This document shows positions 8,539-17,173 of a DNA stretch of 64,000 nt, piece after piece; position 1 is the stretch's first letter; each line of letters opens with the position of its first letter. The position numbers and the translations under genes are program-made. The notes beneath the pieces are model-generated. The model saw only the letters and a list, made by a program, of their open reading frames with translations. It was not told the origin of the DNA and did no database searches. This stretch comes from an uncultured Collinsella sp. (lineage in GTDB: Bacteria; Actinomycetota; Coriobacteriia; Coriobacteriales; Coriobacteriaceae): NCBI GenBank assembly GCA_900758885.1, contig CAAETD010000098.1, forward strand, positions 1 to 64,000, read 5' to 3'.

Positions 8539-9348
8539 CTATTGTGCCTGCGCGTTCATGAAAACCAGGGTGTTTTTGTCTGAAAGCTCGGGGATGTGTC
8601 GATAGCCGATGTTGAATGCGGTAAGTTCGCTTGCATCCTCGAGCTTGTTTTCTGCCATCCACCGCGCCATGGAGCCGCGCGCCTTTTTGCTGGCGGTCGA
8701 CCGTTGGATGGGCTTCCCGTTGCGGATACCCTCGCCAAAGAGGCATGTGACGGCCGTGGCGTCGCCCGCGAGGTGGGGCAGAACGGCTTTGGCGTATTCC
8801 GCGCTGGCGAGATTGACGATTGTAGCGTTGGAGCCTGCCGGAGCGATGGCCCGTGCGAGCTTGTCGCCCCAAAACGCGTAGAGGTCTCGGGCATCGTCAA
8901 CGGCGAGCTTCGCGCCCATCTCCAGCCGATACGGTTCGACGGCATGAAAGGGACGAACGCACCCGTAGAGGCCGGAGAGGATCCACAGATGGTCTTGCAG
9001 CCATGCGAGCTGCGCGGAATCCATCACCTCGGGTGCCATGCTCTGGTATTGAATGCCGTGATAGGACATGACGGCAGGGGAGAGGTGGCGAGCGAGTGCG
9101 GGATCGGCGAGGTCGGCATCGCTCAGGACGGGCATAAATTCGCGAAGCGTATCCAGGCACGTTGTAAGCAGCCTGTCGCTCACGTTCCAAAGGGCCTGCA
9201 GGCCGCTGCTGCCTTCATTCCGCTCGATATCTAGCAATGCGCGGTGGAGGCGAGCCGTCTCGCGCACAAAGGGTGGAATGCCCGGGACTTCAAAAGCATC
9301 TTGGGCCGCGCGCATCTGCTTGGCGGGCGAAATGATGACCTGCAGCAT
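8539..9348 (-). CDS. yaaA: YaaA-family peroxide-stress protein
   Basis: The 269-residue protein begins MLQVIISPAKQMR, the hallmark of the YaaA/DUF328 family, and carries ILSGLYGCVRPF, PYRLEMGAKL, LYAFWGDKLA, NLASAEYAKAV and KKARGSMARWM in family order. E. coli YaaA lowers free iron and protects DNA during peroxide stress. The start at 9348 is chosen because AGGAGA precedes it; the open frame extends upstream through a repeat element without a ribosome site. It is convergent with the gene at 8000. Confidence 0.92.
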   Translation of the reverse strand: MLQVIISPAKQMRAAQDAFEVPGIPPFVRETARLHRALLDIERNEGSSGLQALWNVSDRLLTTCLDTLREFMPVLSDADLADPALARHLSPAVMSYHGIQYQSMAPEVMDSAQLAWLQDHLWILSGLYGCVRPFHAVEPYRLEMGAKLAVDDARDLYAFWGDKLARAIAPAGSNATIVNLASAEYAKAVLPHLAGDATAVTCLFGEGIRNGKPIQRSTASKKARGSMARWMAENKLEDASELTAFNIGYRHIPELSDKNTLVFMNAQAQ

Positions 9349-9371
9349 GGACTCTCCTCTGCCAAAAAAGA

Positions 9372-9438
9372 AGTTGCGGTGGAATACGGTCTGTTTTGGT
9401 CGTTTATGGGCCAGTTTAGTCCGTATTTCACCGCAACT
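9372..9438. repeat. GCGGTGAAATA hairpin repeat, copy 1
   Basis: Arms at 9372-9389 and 9421-9438 pair over 17 of 18 bases (AGTTGCGGTGGAATACGG and its complement), with a 31-base loop. It lies between the M18 peptidase and yaaA genes. It belongs to the same family as 30397-30467, 54007-54077 and 55332-55400. The inner stem ends in CGG/CCG here. Confidence 0.9.
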
Positions 9439-9451
9439 GATGAAGGGTTGG

Positions 9452-10849
9452 TTAGGCGCGCTCGAGGAAGGCCTTGTAGCCGCGGTAGGCCTCGTAGATA
9501 TCGGCCTTGTTGGCGACCTCCCACAGGGCATGCATGGACAGGACGGCAACGCCGGAGTCGATGACGTTCATGCCGTACTTGGCCATGATGTAGGCGATGG
9601 TGCCGCCGCCGCCCGCGTTGACGCGGCCGAGCTCGCAGGTCTGGAAGTCCACGCCGGCCTCGTCCATGATGTCGCGGACGAGGGCCACGTACTCGGCGTC
9701 GGCGTCGTTTGAACCGCCCTTGCCGCGGCTGCCCGTGTACTTGTTGAAGCACAGGCCGCGACCCATGAAGGCTGCGTTCTTGGTTTCGAACTTGCCGGCG
9801 TAGCCCGGGTCGAAGCCGGCGGACACGTCGGAGGAGAGCATGCGGCTGTGGGCGAGCGCGCGACGCAGGGCCAGCGGGCTATCCTCGCCGGCGAGCGTCA
9901 TGATCTCGGCGACGGTGTTCTCGAAGAAGCGGCTCGTCATGCCGGTGGCACCCACGGAGCCAATCTCTTCCTTGTCGACGATGAGTGTGATGCTCGTGCG
10001 CTCCACGTTGGCGACGTTTATCTGGGCGAGCATGGACGGATAGGCGCAGACGCGATCGTCGTGGCCATAGCCCAGAATCATGGAGCGGTCGAGGCCCATG
10101 TCGCGGGCGGGGCCGGCGGGCACGACCTCGATCTCGGCGGAGAGGAAGTCCTCCTCCTCGACGTCGTACTGTTCCTTGAGGATATCCAGGAACATCTGCT
10201 TGACGGGCTCCTTGGGAGCGTCCTTGTCGTCCTCGTCAAACTTGACGGGGCGGCCGCCCACGATCACGTCGAGGATCTCGGCATCGACGGCATCCTTGGC
10301 GGGCTTGGCCATCTGCTCGCTCGAGAGGTGGATCAGCAGGTCGGAGATGGTAAAGACCGGGTCGTCCGCCTTGTCGCCGATGTTGATGTCGACGGTGGTG
10401 CCGTCCTTTTTGCAGATGACGCCTACGAGTGCGAGCGGGGAAGCCACCCAGTGGTAGCTCTTGACGCCGCCATAGTAGTGCGTGTCGAGATAGGCCATGT
10501 CGCCGGCCTCGAAAGCGGGGTTCTGCTTAAGGTCCAGGCGCGGCGAGTCCACGTGGGCGCCCAGGATGTTAAAGCCCTGCTCGAGCGGGGCGGTGCCCAG
10601 GTTGACGAGCATAAGGTCCTTGCCGTGGTTGGCGGCGTACACCTTGTCGCCTGCCTTGAACGCGCGGCCCTCGGCGATCACGGTCTCCAGATTGACGTAG
10701 CCCGCCTCCTCGGCCATCTTGATACCGGTCTTGACGCACAGGCGCTCGGTCTTGTTCTCGCTCAAAAACTGCTTATAGCCGCGGCAAAGCTCCTCGAGCT
10801 CCTCGACTTGCTGTGGCGTGTACTTTTTCCATGCGCAGGGACGCTCCAT
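9452..10849 (-). CDS. M18 family aminopeptidase
   Basis: The 465-residue cytoplasmic di-zinc peptidase removes N-terminal residues (acidic ones in most M18 enzymes) from peptides. Metal and active-site motifs are visible: GAHVDSPRLD with His99 and Asp101, VDKEEIGSVGATG, SSDVSAGFDPGY, and GRVNAGGGGTIA with a following SMHALWE near the C-terminus. The ATG at 10849 has AAAGGAG about ten bases before it; the longer open frame upstream crosses into the polA promoter region and is not needed. It is transcribed divergently from polA. Confidence 0.9.
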   Translation of the reverse strand: MERPCAWKKYTPQQVEELEELCRGYKQFLSENKTERLCVKTGIKMAEEAGYVNLETVIAEGRAFKAGDKVYAANHGKDLMLVNLGTAPLEQGFNILGAHVDSPRLDLKQNPAFEAGDMAYLDTHYYGGVKSYHWVASPLALVGVICKKDGTTVDINIGDKADDPVFTISDLLIHLSSEQMAKPAKDAVDAEILDVIVGGRPVKFDEDDKDAPKEPVKQMFLDILKEQYDVEEEDFLSAEIEVVPAGPARDMGLDRSMILGYGHDDRVCAYPSMLAQINVANVERTSITLIVDKEEIGSVGATGMTSRFFENTVAEIMTLAGEDSPLALRRALAHSRMLSSDVSAGFDPGYAGKFETKNAAFMGRGLCFNKYTGSRGKGGSNDADAEYVALVRDIMDEAGVDFQTCELGRVNAGGGGTIAYIMAKYGMNVIDSGVAVLSMHALWEVANKADIYEAYRGYKAFLERA

Positions 10850-11015
10850 GACGCAGGCTCCTTTCGGATCGATCGTGCTGGTTGATGTGCCGTGAGCCAT
10901 CGTATCACGCGCGGGCTCACGGTGGCGGGGGAGCTTGATGTGCGGTGGCCGCGGGGCGGGGAGCGTGTAAACTGGAGTGAGCAAACCGTGCCCAGCCCAA
11001 AGCGAGGTATTCAAT

Positions 11016-13766
11016 ATGTCTGACAAGCGCCGTACCTTTGCCGTCATCGACGGCAACTCGCTCATGCACCGCGCCTTCCACGCCGTGCCGCCCACCATGA
11101 ACGCGCCGGACGGTCGTCCCACCAACGCGATTTTTGGCTTTTTGAATATGTTCCTCAAGATGATTGACGCCTTTAATCCCGACGGCGTTGTTGTGGCGTT
11201 TGACAAGGGCAAGCCGCGCGTGCGCATGGAGATGCTGCCGCAGTATAAGGCGCAGCGCCCGCCCATGGACCCCGATCTGCATGCGCAGTTTCCCATGATT
11301 AAGGAGCTGCTCGCCGCGCTCAACGTGCCGATTTTGCAGTCCGAGGGCTGGGAAGGCGATGACATCCTGGGCACTATGGCGCGCCTGGGCGAGCAGGCCG
11401 GCTGTGACATGCTGCTGGTGACCGGTGACCGCGATATGTATCAGCTCGTGACCGAGCACGTCAACGTGGTCTCGACCCGCAAGGGCCTGTCCGACGTGGC
11501 GATCATGACGCCCGAGAGCGTGGACGATCTGTATCACGGCATCACGCCGGCGCTCGTGCCCGACTTTTATGGTCTGAAGGGCGACACGTCCGATAACATC
11601 CCCGGCGTGCCGGGCATCGGCCCCAAAAAGGCGAGCGCGCTCATTGCGCAGTACGGTAGCCTGGACGAGGTCATCGCACATGCCGACGAGGTCAAGGGCA
11701 AGATGGGCGAAAACCTGCGCGCACACATCGACGATGCCCTGCTGAGCCGCAAGGTCGCGACCATCCGCACCGATGCGCCCGTTGAGCTCGATTTTGAGGC
11801 GACGTCCTTCCCGGCGTATTCTGCCGATGAGGTTTCCGCGGCGCTGGGCACGCTTGGTATCACCGCCATGCAGAACCGCTTCCTGGCGCTGATTGGCGGC
11901 GAGGGTGGGGCTGCTGCTACCTCCAGTGTGTTTGAGATGCCTGCGATGGTTCGCGCAGCCGCCGACGATGCTGACGCGCTTGGTGCCGTTGCGGCTGAGG
12001 TCTCCCGCGCGATTGATGCCGGCGAGTGGGTCGCCGCCGTGGTGGACGACGACAAGGAAGAGGGCGCGCTCTTTGGACTGACGCGCACGCTGTGGTTGGC
12101 GACGTCCAAGGGCCTGTTCGCGCTCGAGGAGGGCGACGGCGGTGCGGCGGCTGAGGTTGAAGGCTTTAACTTCGCCCACGGCGTGATTGCCGGCGTGCTC
12201 GCGCGCCTGTTTATGGAGGGCCGCGTGGCGAGTCCGGACATGAAGGCGCTGCTGCATGAGCTTTCTCCTATCGATTCCTCTGAGCCCGAGCTCATGGACC
12301 CGCTCTCTGCCGATTCCACGCGCATCTTCGATACCGTGGTTGCCGCCTACCTGCTGGATTCCGACCGCTCCGAGTTCGATGAGACGTATCTGGCCGATAC
12401 CTATCTGCAGATGGCGCTGCCTGCGGCACGCGGTGCAGAGGGTGCCGCCGAGGACGCTCCTGCGCCCGCCGCCCGTACGGCGGCCTTGACGCTGGCGCTG
12501 GTCGCACCGCTGCGCGAGTGCATGGCCCGCGAGAACGCCGTCAACGTGTTCGATGGCATCGAGATGCCGCTTGTGCCGGTGCTTGCCAAGATGGAGCGCG
12601 CGGGCATGCTCGTTGATCCCGATCGCCTGCACAGTCTGTCCGAGGGCCTGGCGACTCAGATTGCCGAGGTCGAGCGAAGCATTCGCGACCTTGCCGGTGA
12701 CGAGACCTTTAACATCGGCAGCCCCATGCAACTTTCGCATGTGCTCTTTGATGTGATGGGCCTTCCGACCAAGGGCCTCAAAAAGACTAAGCGCGGTTAC
12801 TATTCGACCAATGCCAAGGTGTTGAGTGATCTTGCCCGTGACCACGAAATCGTGCGTCTGATCTTGGATTGGCGTGAGAAGTCCAAAATCAAGTCCACCT
12901 ATCTGGACACGCTGGGCCCGCTGCGCCGCGGTGACGGTCGCGTGCATACCACGTACAACCAGACCATCACGGCGACGGGGCGTCTGTCCTCGAGCGATCC
13001 CAACCTGCAGAACATCCCGACGCGCTCGGAGCTGGGCCGTACCGTCAAGACGGCGTTCTCGGCGGGGGAGGGCAGCGTCTTTTTGGCGGTGGACTACTCG
13101 CAGATCGAGCTGCGCCTGCTCGCGCATCTCTCGGGCGATGAACATCTGGTACGTGCCTTTAACGAGGGCGAGGACTTCCACGCCGAGACGGCCGCGCGCG
13201 TGTTTGGTGTGCCGGTGTCCGAGGTGACACCCGACCTGCGCAGCCGCGCCAAGGCCGTGAACTTTGGCATTGTGTACGGCCAGCAGGCCTACGGTCTGTC
13301 GCAGTCGCTGCATATCTCGATGGCCGAGGCGCGTGGCATGATCGACCGCTACTACGAGGCCTATCCAGGCGTGCGTACGTTCCTCGACAACGTGGTGGCG
13401 CGTGCCAAGCAGACGGGCTACGCCGAGACCATGTACGGTCGCCGGCGTCATATTCCGGAGCTCAAGGCCAAAAACCCACAGCTCCGCGGCTTTGGCGAGC
13501 GCACGGCCATGAACCACCCCATGCAGGGCACCGCGGCCGACATCATCAAGATCGCGATGGCCCGCGTAAGCCGCCGCCTGGAAGAAGAGGGCTTTGCCGC
13601 CCATATGATTCTGCAGGTACACGACGAACTGGACTTTGAGTGCCCCGTCGACGAAGTCGAGCGCCTCACCGCCATGGTCCGCGACGTCATGGAGCACGTA
13701 GTAGACCTCCGCGTACCGTTGATCGCCGAAGCCAGCACCGGCATAACCTGGGCCGACGCCAAATAG
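11016..13766 (+). CDS. polA: DNA polymerase I
   Basis: The 916-residue enzyme has an N-terminal 5'-3' exonuclease domain (about 1-290, FAVIDGNSLMHRAF at the start and GLKGDTSDNIPGVPGIGPK near 187-205), a divergent middle domain and a family A polymerase domain. Motif A DYSQIELR begins at residue 693, motif B is RSRAKAVNFGIVYGQ, and motif C HDELDFE begins at 869. The middle domain has no recognisable DxE exo I motif (AAVVDDDKEEGALFG takes its place), so proofreading is probably absent, as in Bacillus and Taq enzymes. Start at 11016, with an AGCGAGG ribosome site. A 15-bp terminator stem follows. Confidence 0.96.
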   Translation: MSDKRRTFAVIDGNSLMHRAFHAVPPTMNAPDGRPTNAIFGFLNMFLKMIDAFNPDGVVVAFDKGKPRVRMEMLPQYKAQRPPMDPDLHAQFPMIKELLAALNVPILQSEGWEGDDILGTMARLGEQAGCDMLLVTGDRDMYQLVTEHVNVVSTRKGLSDVAIMTPESVDDLYHGITPALVPDFYGLKGDTSDNIPGVPGIGPKKASALIAQYGSLDEVIAHADEVKGKMGENLRAHIDDALLSRKVATIRTDAPVELDFEATSFPAYSADEVSAALGTLGITAMQNRFLALIGGEGGAAATSSVFEMPAMVRAAADDADALGAVAAEVSRAIDAGEWVAAVVDDDKEEGALFGLTRTLWLATSKGLFALEEGDGGAAAEVEGFNFAHGVIAGVLARLFMEGRVASPDMKALLHELSPIDSSEPELMDPLSADSTRIFDTVVAAYLLDSDRSEFDETYLADTYLQMALPAARGAEGAAEDAPAPAARTAALTLALVAPLRECMARENAVNVFDGIEMPLVPVLAKMERAGMLVDPDRLHSLSEGLATQIAEVERSIRDLAGDETFNIGSPMQLSHVLFDVMGLPTKGLKKTKRGYYSTNAKVLSDLARDHEIVRLILDWREKSKIKSTYLDTLGPLRRGDGRVHTTYNQTITATGRLSSSDPNLQNIPTRSELGRTVKTAFSAGEGSVFLAVDYSQIELRLLAHLSGDEHLVRAFNEGEDFHAETAARVFGVPVSEVTPDLRSRAKAVNFGIVYGQQAYGLSQSLHISMAEARGMIDRYYEAYPGVRTFLDNVVARAKQTGYAETMYGRRRHIPELKAKNPQLRGFGERTAMNHPMQGTAADIIKIAMARVSRRLEEEGFAAHMILQVHDELDFECPVDEVERLTAMVRDVMEHVVDLRVPLIAEASTGITWADAK

Positions 13767-13801
13767 GGATACGCCCACAACTCCAAAGCAGCCAAAACCA
13801 G

Positions 13802-13835
13802 AAGGGGGCTCCTTGCCAACAAGGAGCCCCCTTCA
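13802..13835 (+). terminator. Strong hairpin terminator after polA
   Basis: A perfect 15-bp stem GAAGGGGGCTCCTTG / CAAGGAGCCCCCTTC with loop CCAA. The tail lacks a clean T run (ATTCC), so it may act with other factors. Confidence 0.7.
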
Positions 13836-13901
13836 TTCCAAAAAAATCAGCCAAGTATCTAGACACCAAGACGCCATCTTGGCGGCAGGTAAGTAAACCT
13901 A

Positions 13902-14030
13902 GGGCCTGGCCGGGCGGCACGGGTTAACTTTTCGTAGATTCCGCACGCAAAGAAAGCCACTTAATGTGGCTTTCGTCTTGCGCAGGACCTGACCGAGCGA
14001 AAAGTTAACCCGTGCCGCCCGGCCAGGCCC
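13902..14030. repeat. 33-bp perfect inverted repeat between polA and HAD gene
   Basis: Positions 13902-13934 and 13998-14030 are exact reverse complements over 33 bp. A second perfect 9-bp hairpin (GAAAGCCAC / GTGGCTTTC, 13952-13960 with 13966-13974) sits inside. Outside, 13870-13884 and 14050-14064 are also complementary over 15 bp, and the right one lies within the 3' end of the HAD gene. The whole can form a very long cruciform between two convergent genes. Confidence 0.85.
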
Positions 14031-14040
14031 GATGGGACGG

Positions 14041-14868
14041 CTACCGAGTCGCCAAGATGGCGTCGATGAGCGTCAGTACGCCCCCGTCGTTGTTGCTCGG
14101 AATGCGCCACTTGGCGTGCGCGTTCATGTGCTCCTCGGCATTGTCCACGATAAAGCTGTGGCCGACGCGCTCCAGCATGGGGATGTCGTTGTACGTATCG
14201 CCCACGGCAGCGGCGTCGGCAATATCGATGCCCAGATGCTCGCACAGATGCGCGACGCCGGCGCCCTTGTCGACACCCAGGTTCATAAAGTCGATCCACT
14301 CGCGCCCGGCGTTGGTGACGTAGAGCTTGTCCGAGAACTCGGGGCTATAGGTCTCGCGGAATGCGGGCTCCGCATCATAGGCGGGGAAGAAGATCGAGAT
14401 CTTGTTGGAATCGATATCAAGGCCCTCAAAGCTGTCGACGTAGTTGATTGTGTTGTAGTAGACGCTGATCTCGTCGTGGTATTTATGGTCGCGGGCAAGC
14501 ACGTAAAACTCGTCGAAGCAGCACAGGACGGGGACGGCGCGCGGATCCTCCGAGGCGCGGCTCAAGACCTGCTGATACAACGCCACATCGATGTTGCTCT
14601 TATAGATATAGCCGCCGCGATAGATCACGCACGCTCCGTTGTCGGGACAAAAAGCGAGGCGGTTTTTGATGCCCTCGAACATCTCCTCGAGCTTGGGGGC
14701 GGGACGTCCGCTGGCGGGGCAGAATACGATGCCGGCGTCGGCGAGCTTGTCCAGGCGCTCATCAAGACCCTGGGGCAGCACACGCTCGTCGGTCAGCAGC
14801 GTCTTGTCCATATCGACGGCGAGAATCTTAATGTTGCCGATGTTGGCGTCCGATTCGTAAGTTTGCAT
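14041..14868 (-). CDS. Cof-type HAD-superfamily phosphatase
   Basis: The 275-residue protein has HAD motif I LAVDMDKTLLT (Asp nucleophile and Asp+2, near residues 17-25), motif II in FCPASGR, and the C-terminal KGAGVAHLCEHLGI followed by AVGDTYNDIPML (motif IV, near 218). The large type-C2 cap between motifs places it with Cof/YidA sugar-phosphate phosphatases. Substrate unknown. The last coding bases form one arm of a long inverted repeat shared with the intergenic region. Confidence 0.88.
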   Translation of the reverse strand: MQTYESDANIGNIKILAVDMDKTLLTDERVLPQGLDERLDKLADAGIVFCPASGRPAPKLEEMFEGIKNRLAFCPDNGACVIYRGGYIYKSNIDVALYQQVLSRASEDPRAVPVLCCFDEFYVLARDHKYHDEISVYYNTINYVDSFEGLDIDSNKISIFFPAYDAEPAFRETYSPEFSDKLYVTNAGREWIDFMNLGVDKGAGVAHLCEHLGIDIADAAAVGDTYNDIPMLERVGHSFIVDNAEEHMNAHAKWRIPSNNDGGVLTLIDAILATR

Positions 14869-15011
14869 AAAAATGCGCCTTTCGTTTCGAGATTGTTTCA
14901 GACGTTATAACCATCAACTCGTAGTCGGTCGTATTTTCGCAGGATTGGTGCGCGTTTGCATCACCATTCACAAACTAATGAAAAAACTTTTCAGAAATTT
15001 GAATTTGTCGC

Positions 15012-15039
15012 TTGTGCTGCTGGCACTTTAGCGTAATAT
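15012..15039 (+). promoter_or_regulatory. Promoter of the argG leader transcript
   Basis: TTGTGC (15012-15017) and TAATAT (15034-15039) are 16 bp apart. Transcription would start near 15046, giving a ~375-base leader that contains the small arginine-rich frame. Confidence 0.5.
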
Positions 15040-15142
15040 AGCGAACATCGAAAACGGAGACGGAAAAACAACCGCTTACCGAAGAAAAGGTACCGTTTGC
15101 GATATTTGAATTGCGCCCGGCGATACGTGAAAGGAGAGGCAG

Positions 15143-15217
15143 ATGCAGTTCGTAAAGATCATCACTGCTGCAGACAATGCCATCCGACGCCAGCGCGCAA
15201 TTTCCCGACGACGATAA
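15143..15217 (+). CDS. Arginine-rich leader peptide upstream of argG
   Basis: A 24-codon frame starts with ATG behind a strong ribosome site (AAAGGAGAG, 7-8 bases upstream) and encodes a peptide with six arginines in its last eleven residues, ending in Arg-Arg-Arg-stop. Four of the six Arg codons are CGA. It lies about 205 bp upstream of argG. Placement, length and codon content fit an amino-acid-sensing leader peptide that would stall ribosomes when charged Arg-tRNA is low. A weak hairpin (CTCTGT / ACAGAG, 15225-15258) lies just downstream. The frame and its ribosome site are seen directly; the regulatory role is inferred. Confidence 0.65.
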   Translation: MQFVKIITAADNAIRRQRAISRRR

Positions 15218-15422
15218 CAATCGTCTCTGTCCGCATGGGGCGAATTGCCTCAACAGAGTCATTTTGAGGTCGTTGGGTTTTAGCACGACATTGCTGCATG
15301 TTTCTAGGGCATGTATGTGCTGATTTTTGCTATTTAACCTGATATTGCACGGTATATGACCTTGAAATGACTTGCAACTGACCGATGTTCTAACTAGCTA
15401 CCAAGGGCGAAAGGAAACAGCC

Positions 15423-16649
15423 ATGAGCAAGGAAAAAGTCGTTCTCGCATATTCCGGTGGTCTTGATACATCCGTATGTGTCAAGTGGCTCCAGGACGAG
15501 AAGAATCTCGATGTCGTTTGCGTCTGCGGCAACGTTGGCCAGGAGGAGACCGGCCTGGATGCCAAGAAGCGGAAGGCGCTCGACCTGGGCGTTCTCGATT
15601 GCCAGGTGCTCGACCTGCGCGACGAGTTCTCCGATGAGTTCCTGACTAAGGCCATCGCCGCAAACTCCATGTACGAGAACAAGTACCCGCTGCTCTCCGC
15701 CCTGTCTCGCCCGCTGCTCGCCAAGAAGCTTGTCGAGGTCGCCCACGAGTTTGGCGCGACCTACGTCGCCCACGGCTGCACCGGTAAGGGTAACGACCAG
15801 GTCCGTTTTGAGGCCGCCGTCAAGGCCCTCGACCCTGAGCTCAAGGTTATCGCCCCGGTTCGCGAGTGGGATCTGAAGTGCCGTCCCGACGAGGTCGCCT
15901 ACGCCCACGCCCATAACGTGCCGGTTCCCGAGGGCGCCAACGACAACCCCTATTCCATCGACGACAACCTGTGGGGTCGCGCCATCGAGTGCGGTCACCT
16001 GGAGGATCCCTGGAACGAGCCGCTCGACGACGCCTGGGTTATGACCAAGAACCCCGAGGACACGCCGGACACCCCGACCTACACCGAGATTGAGTTTGAG
16101 GCCGGCAAGCCTGTCGCCGTCGACGGCAAGAAGATGAAGCTCTCCGAGATCGTCATCGCCCTCAACAAGATCTCCGGCGACAACGGCTTTGGTCGTCTCG
16201 ACCTGGTCGAGGATCGTCTGGTGGGCCTCAAGAGCCGCGAGTGCTACGAGGTTCCCGGCGCCCTGACGCTCATCACCGCCCACAAGGCGCTCGAGGATAT
16301 CTGCGTCGAGGGCGACCTGCTCAAGACCAAGATCAAACTCGAGCAGGATTGGGCCACCGCCGTGTATAACGGCCAGTGGTACAGCCCGCTCAAGAACGCG
16401 CTCGACGCCTTTATGGCCGACACCCAGAAGTTCGTGACCGGCACCGTCCGTCTGAAGTTCTTTAAGGGCAACTGCCATGTCGTCGGCCGCAAGAGCCCGT
16501 TTAGCCTGTATGACTACGGTCTGGCTACCTACGACCGCGACACCACGTTTGACGAGAAGGCCAGCGCCGGCTTTATCGAGATCGATACGCTGTCGCTCAA
16601 GACGTGGGCCAAGGTCCAGGGTCCCAGCTCTGCTGCTGCTCAGGCCTAA
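15423..16649 (+). CDS. argG: Argininosuccinate synthase
   Basis: The 408-residue enzyme joins citrulline and aspartate with ATP to form argininosuccinate. The N-terminal PP-loop AYSGGLDTS occupies residues 9-17; GCTGKGNDQVRFE (near 119) and the citrulline/aspartate-binding segments follow in normal order. Family length is typical (~400). The ATG at 15423 is preferred over an in-frame one 51 bp upstream because AAGGAAA precedes it. It is followed about 520 bp later by argH. The long leader with an arginine-rich small frame suggests attenuation control. Confidence 0.96.
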   Translation: MSKEKVVLAYSGGLDTSVCVKWLQDEKNLDVVCVCGNVGQEETGLDAKKRKALDLGVLDCQVLDLRDEFSDEFLTKAIAANSMYENKYPLLSALSRPLLAKKLVEVAHEFGATYVAHGCTGKGNDQVRFEAAVKALDPELKVIAPVREWDLKCRPDEVAYAHAHNVPVPEGANDNPYSIDDNLWGRAIECGHLEDPWNEPLDDAWVMTKNPEDTPDTPTYTEIEFEAGKPVAVDGKKMKLSEIVIALNKISGDNGFGRLDLVEDRLVGLKSRECYEVPGALTLITAHKALEDICVEGDLLKTKIKLEQDWATAVYNGQWYSPLKNALDAFMADTQKFVTGTVRLKFFKGNCHVVGRKSPFSLYDYGLATYDRDTTFDEKASAGFIEIDTLSLKTWAKVQGPSSAAAQA

Positions 16650-16804
16650 GGCTTTTCCTTCCCTTGGTATCCGCGCGGCCCATCCGCGTGATACAAAACG
16701 GGCGCACGGGGTCCCTACCTTTCGTTATGCTTGCTGACACTTCTTAACATCGGTGGCCCCTACGTTCCGCCCGCATATATGATGCCGCATCTGCGGCTGA
16801 GTCC

Positions 16805-16838
16805 GAGCCCCGCCGGGGTTGTCCGGCGGGGCTCCTTC
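16805..16838 (+). terminator. Hairpin downstream of argG
   Basis: A perfect 12-bp stem GAGCCCCGCCGG / CCGGCGGGGCTC (16805-16816 with 16823-16834), loop GGTTGT, tail CTTCT. It could end or attenuate argG transcription before argH. Confidence 0.65.
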
Positions 16839-16884
16839 TATCAATTTGGCGGCTCTGCGCCTATATATACGAGGAGTATCCATT

Positions 16885-17055
16885 ATGTTCAATGCGATCG
16901 CGCATGCTTTATTTGCCCTCGCGCCCGAGTTCGATGCCGCAAAGGTCGAGGATGTCCCTATGAGTCTGAAGGCCTGGATCGATGGTTCGCAGGGCAACAT
17001 CCGGAGGGAGACGTTGGGTGCCAAGTGCATGGTGCGTCACTTCTTTGCAAATTAG
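16885..17055 (+). CDS. Small protein of unknown function between argG and argH
   Basis: A 56-residue frame begins MFNAIAHALFALAPEFD and has a good ribosome site (GAGGAG, 8-9 bases upstream). It has no membrane helix strong enough to call and no recognised motif. It sits in the argG-argH gap, after a terminator-like hairpin and 118 bp before argH. Support is limited to the ribosome site and a plausible amino-acid composition. Confidence 0.45.
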   Translation: MFNAIAHALFALAPEFDAAKVEDVPMSLKAWIDGSQGNIRRETLGAKCMVRHFFAN

Positions 17056-17173
17056 CTATATGGCCTCGCGCACGGTGGGGAATATGCAAAACTAGCGGTT
17101 GAAAAATCGCTTTAGCGATATGGCGCATTGCTTTGGTCGCTTGTTTTGGCATTTGGAGAAAGGAGACGGTTCC

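Noticed and set aside
10917..13778. 953-residue open frame antisense to polA
   Set aside because: It is the complement of the polA codons, His/Arg-rich with no recognisable domain; a GC-rich shadow frame.
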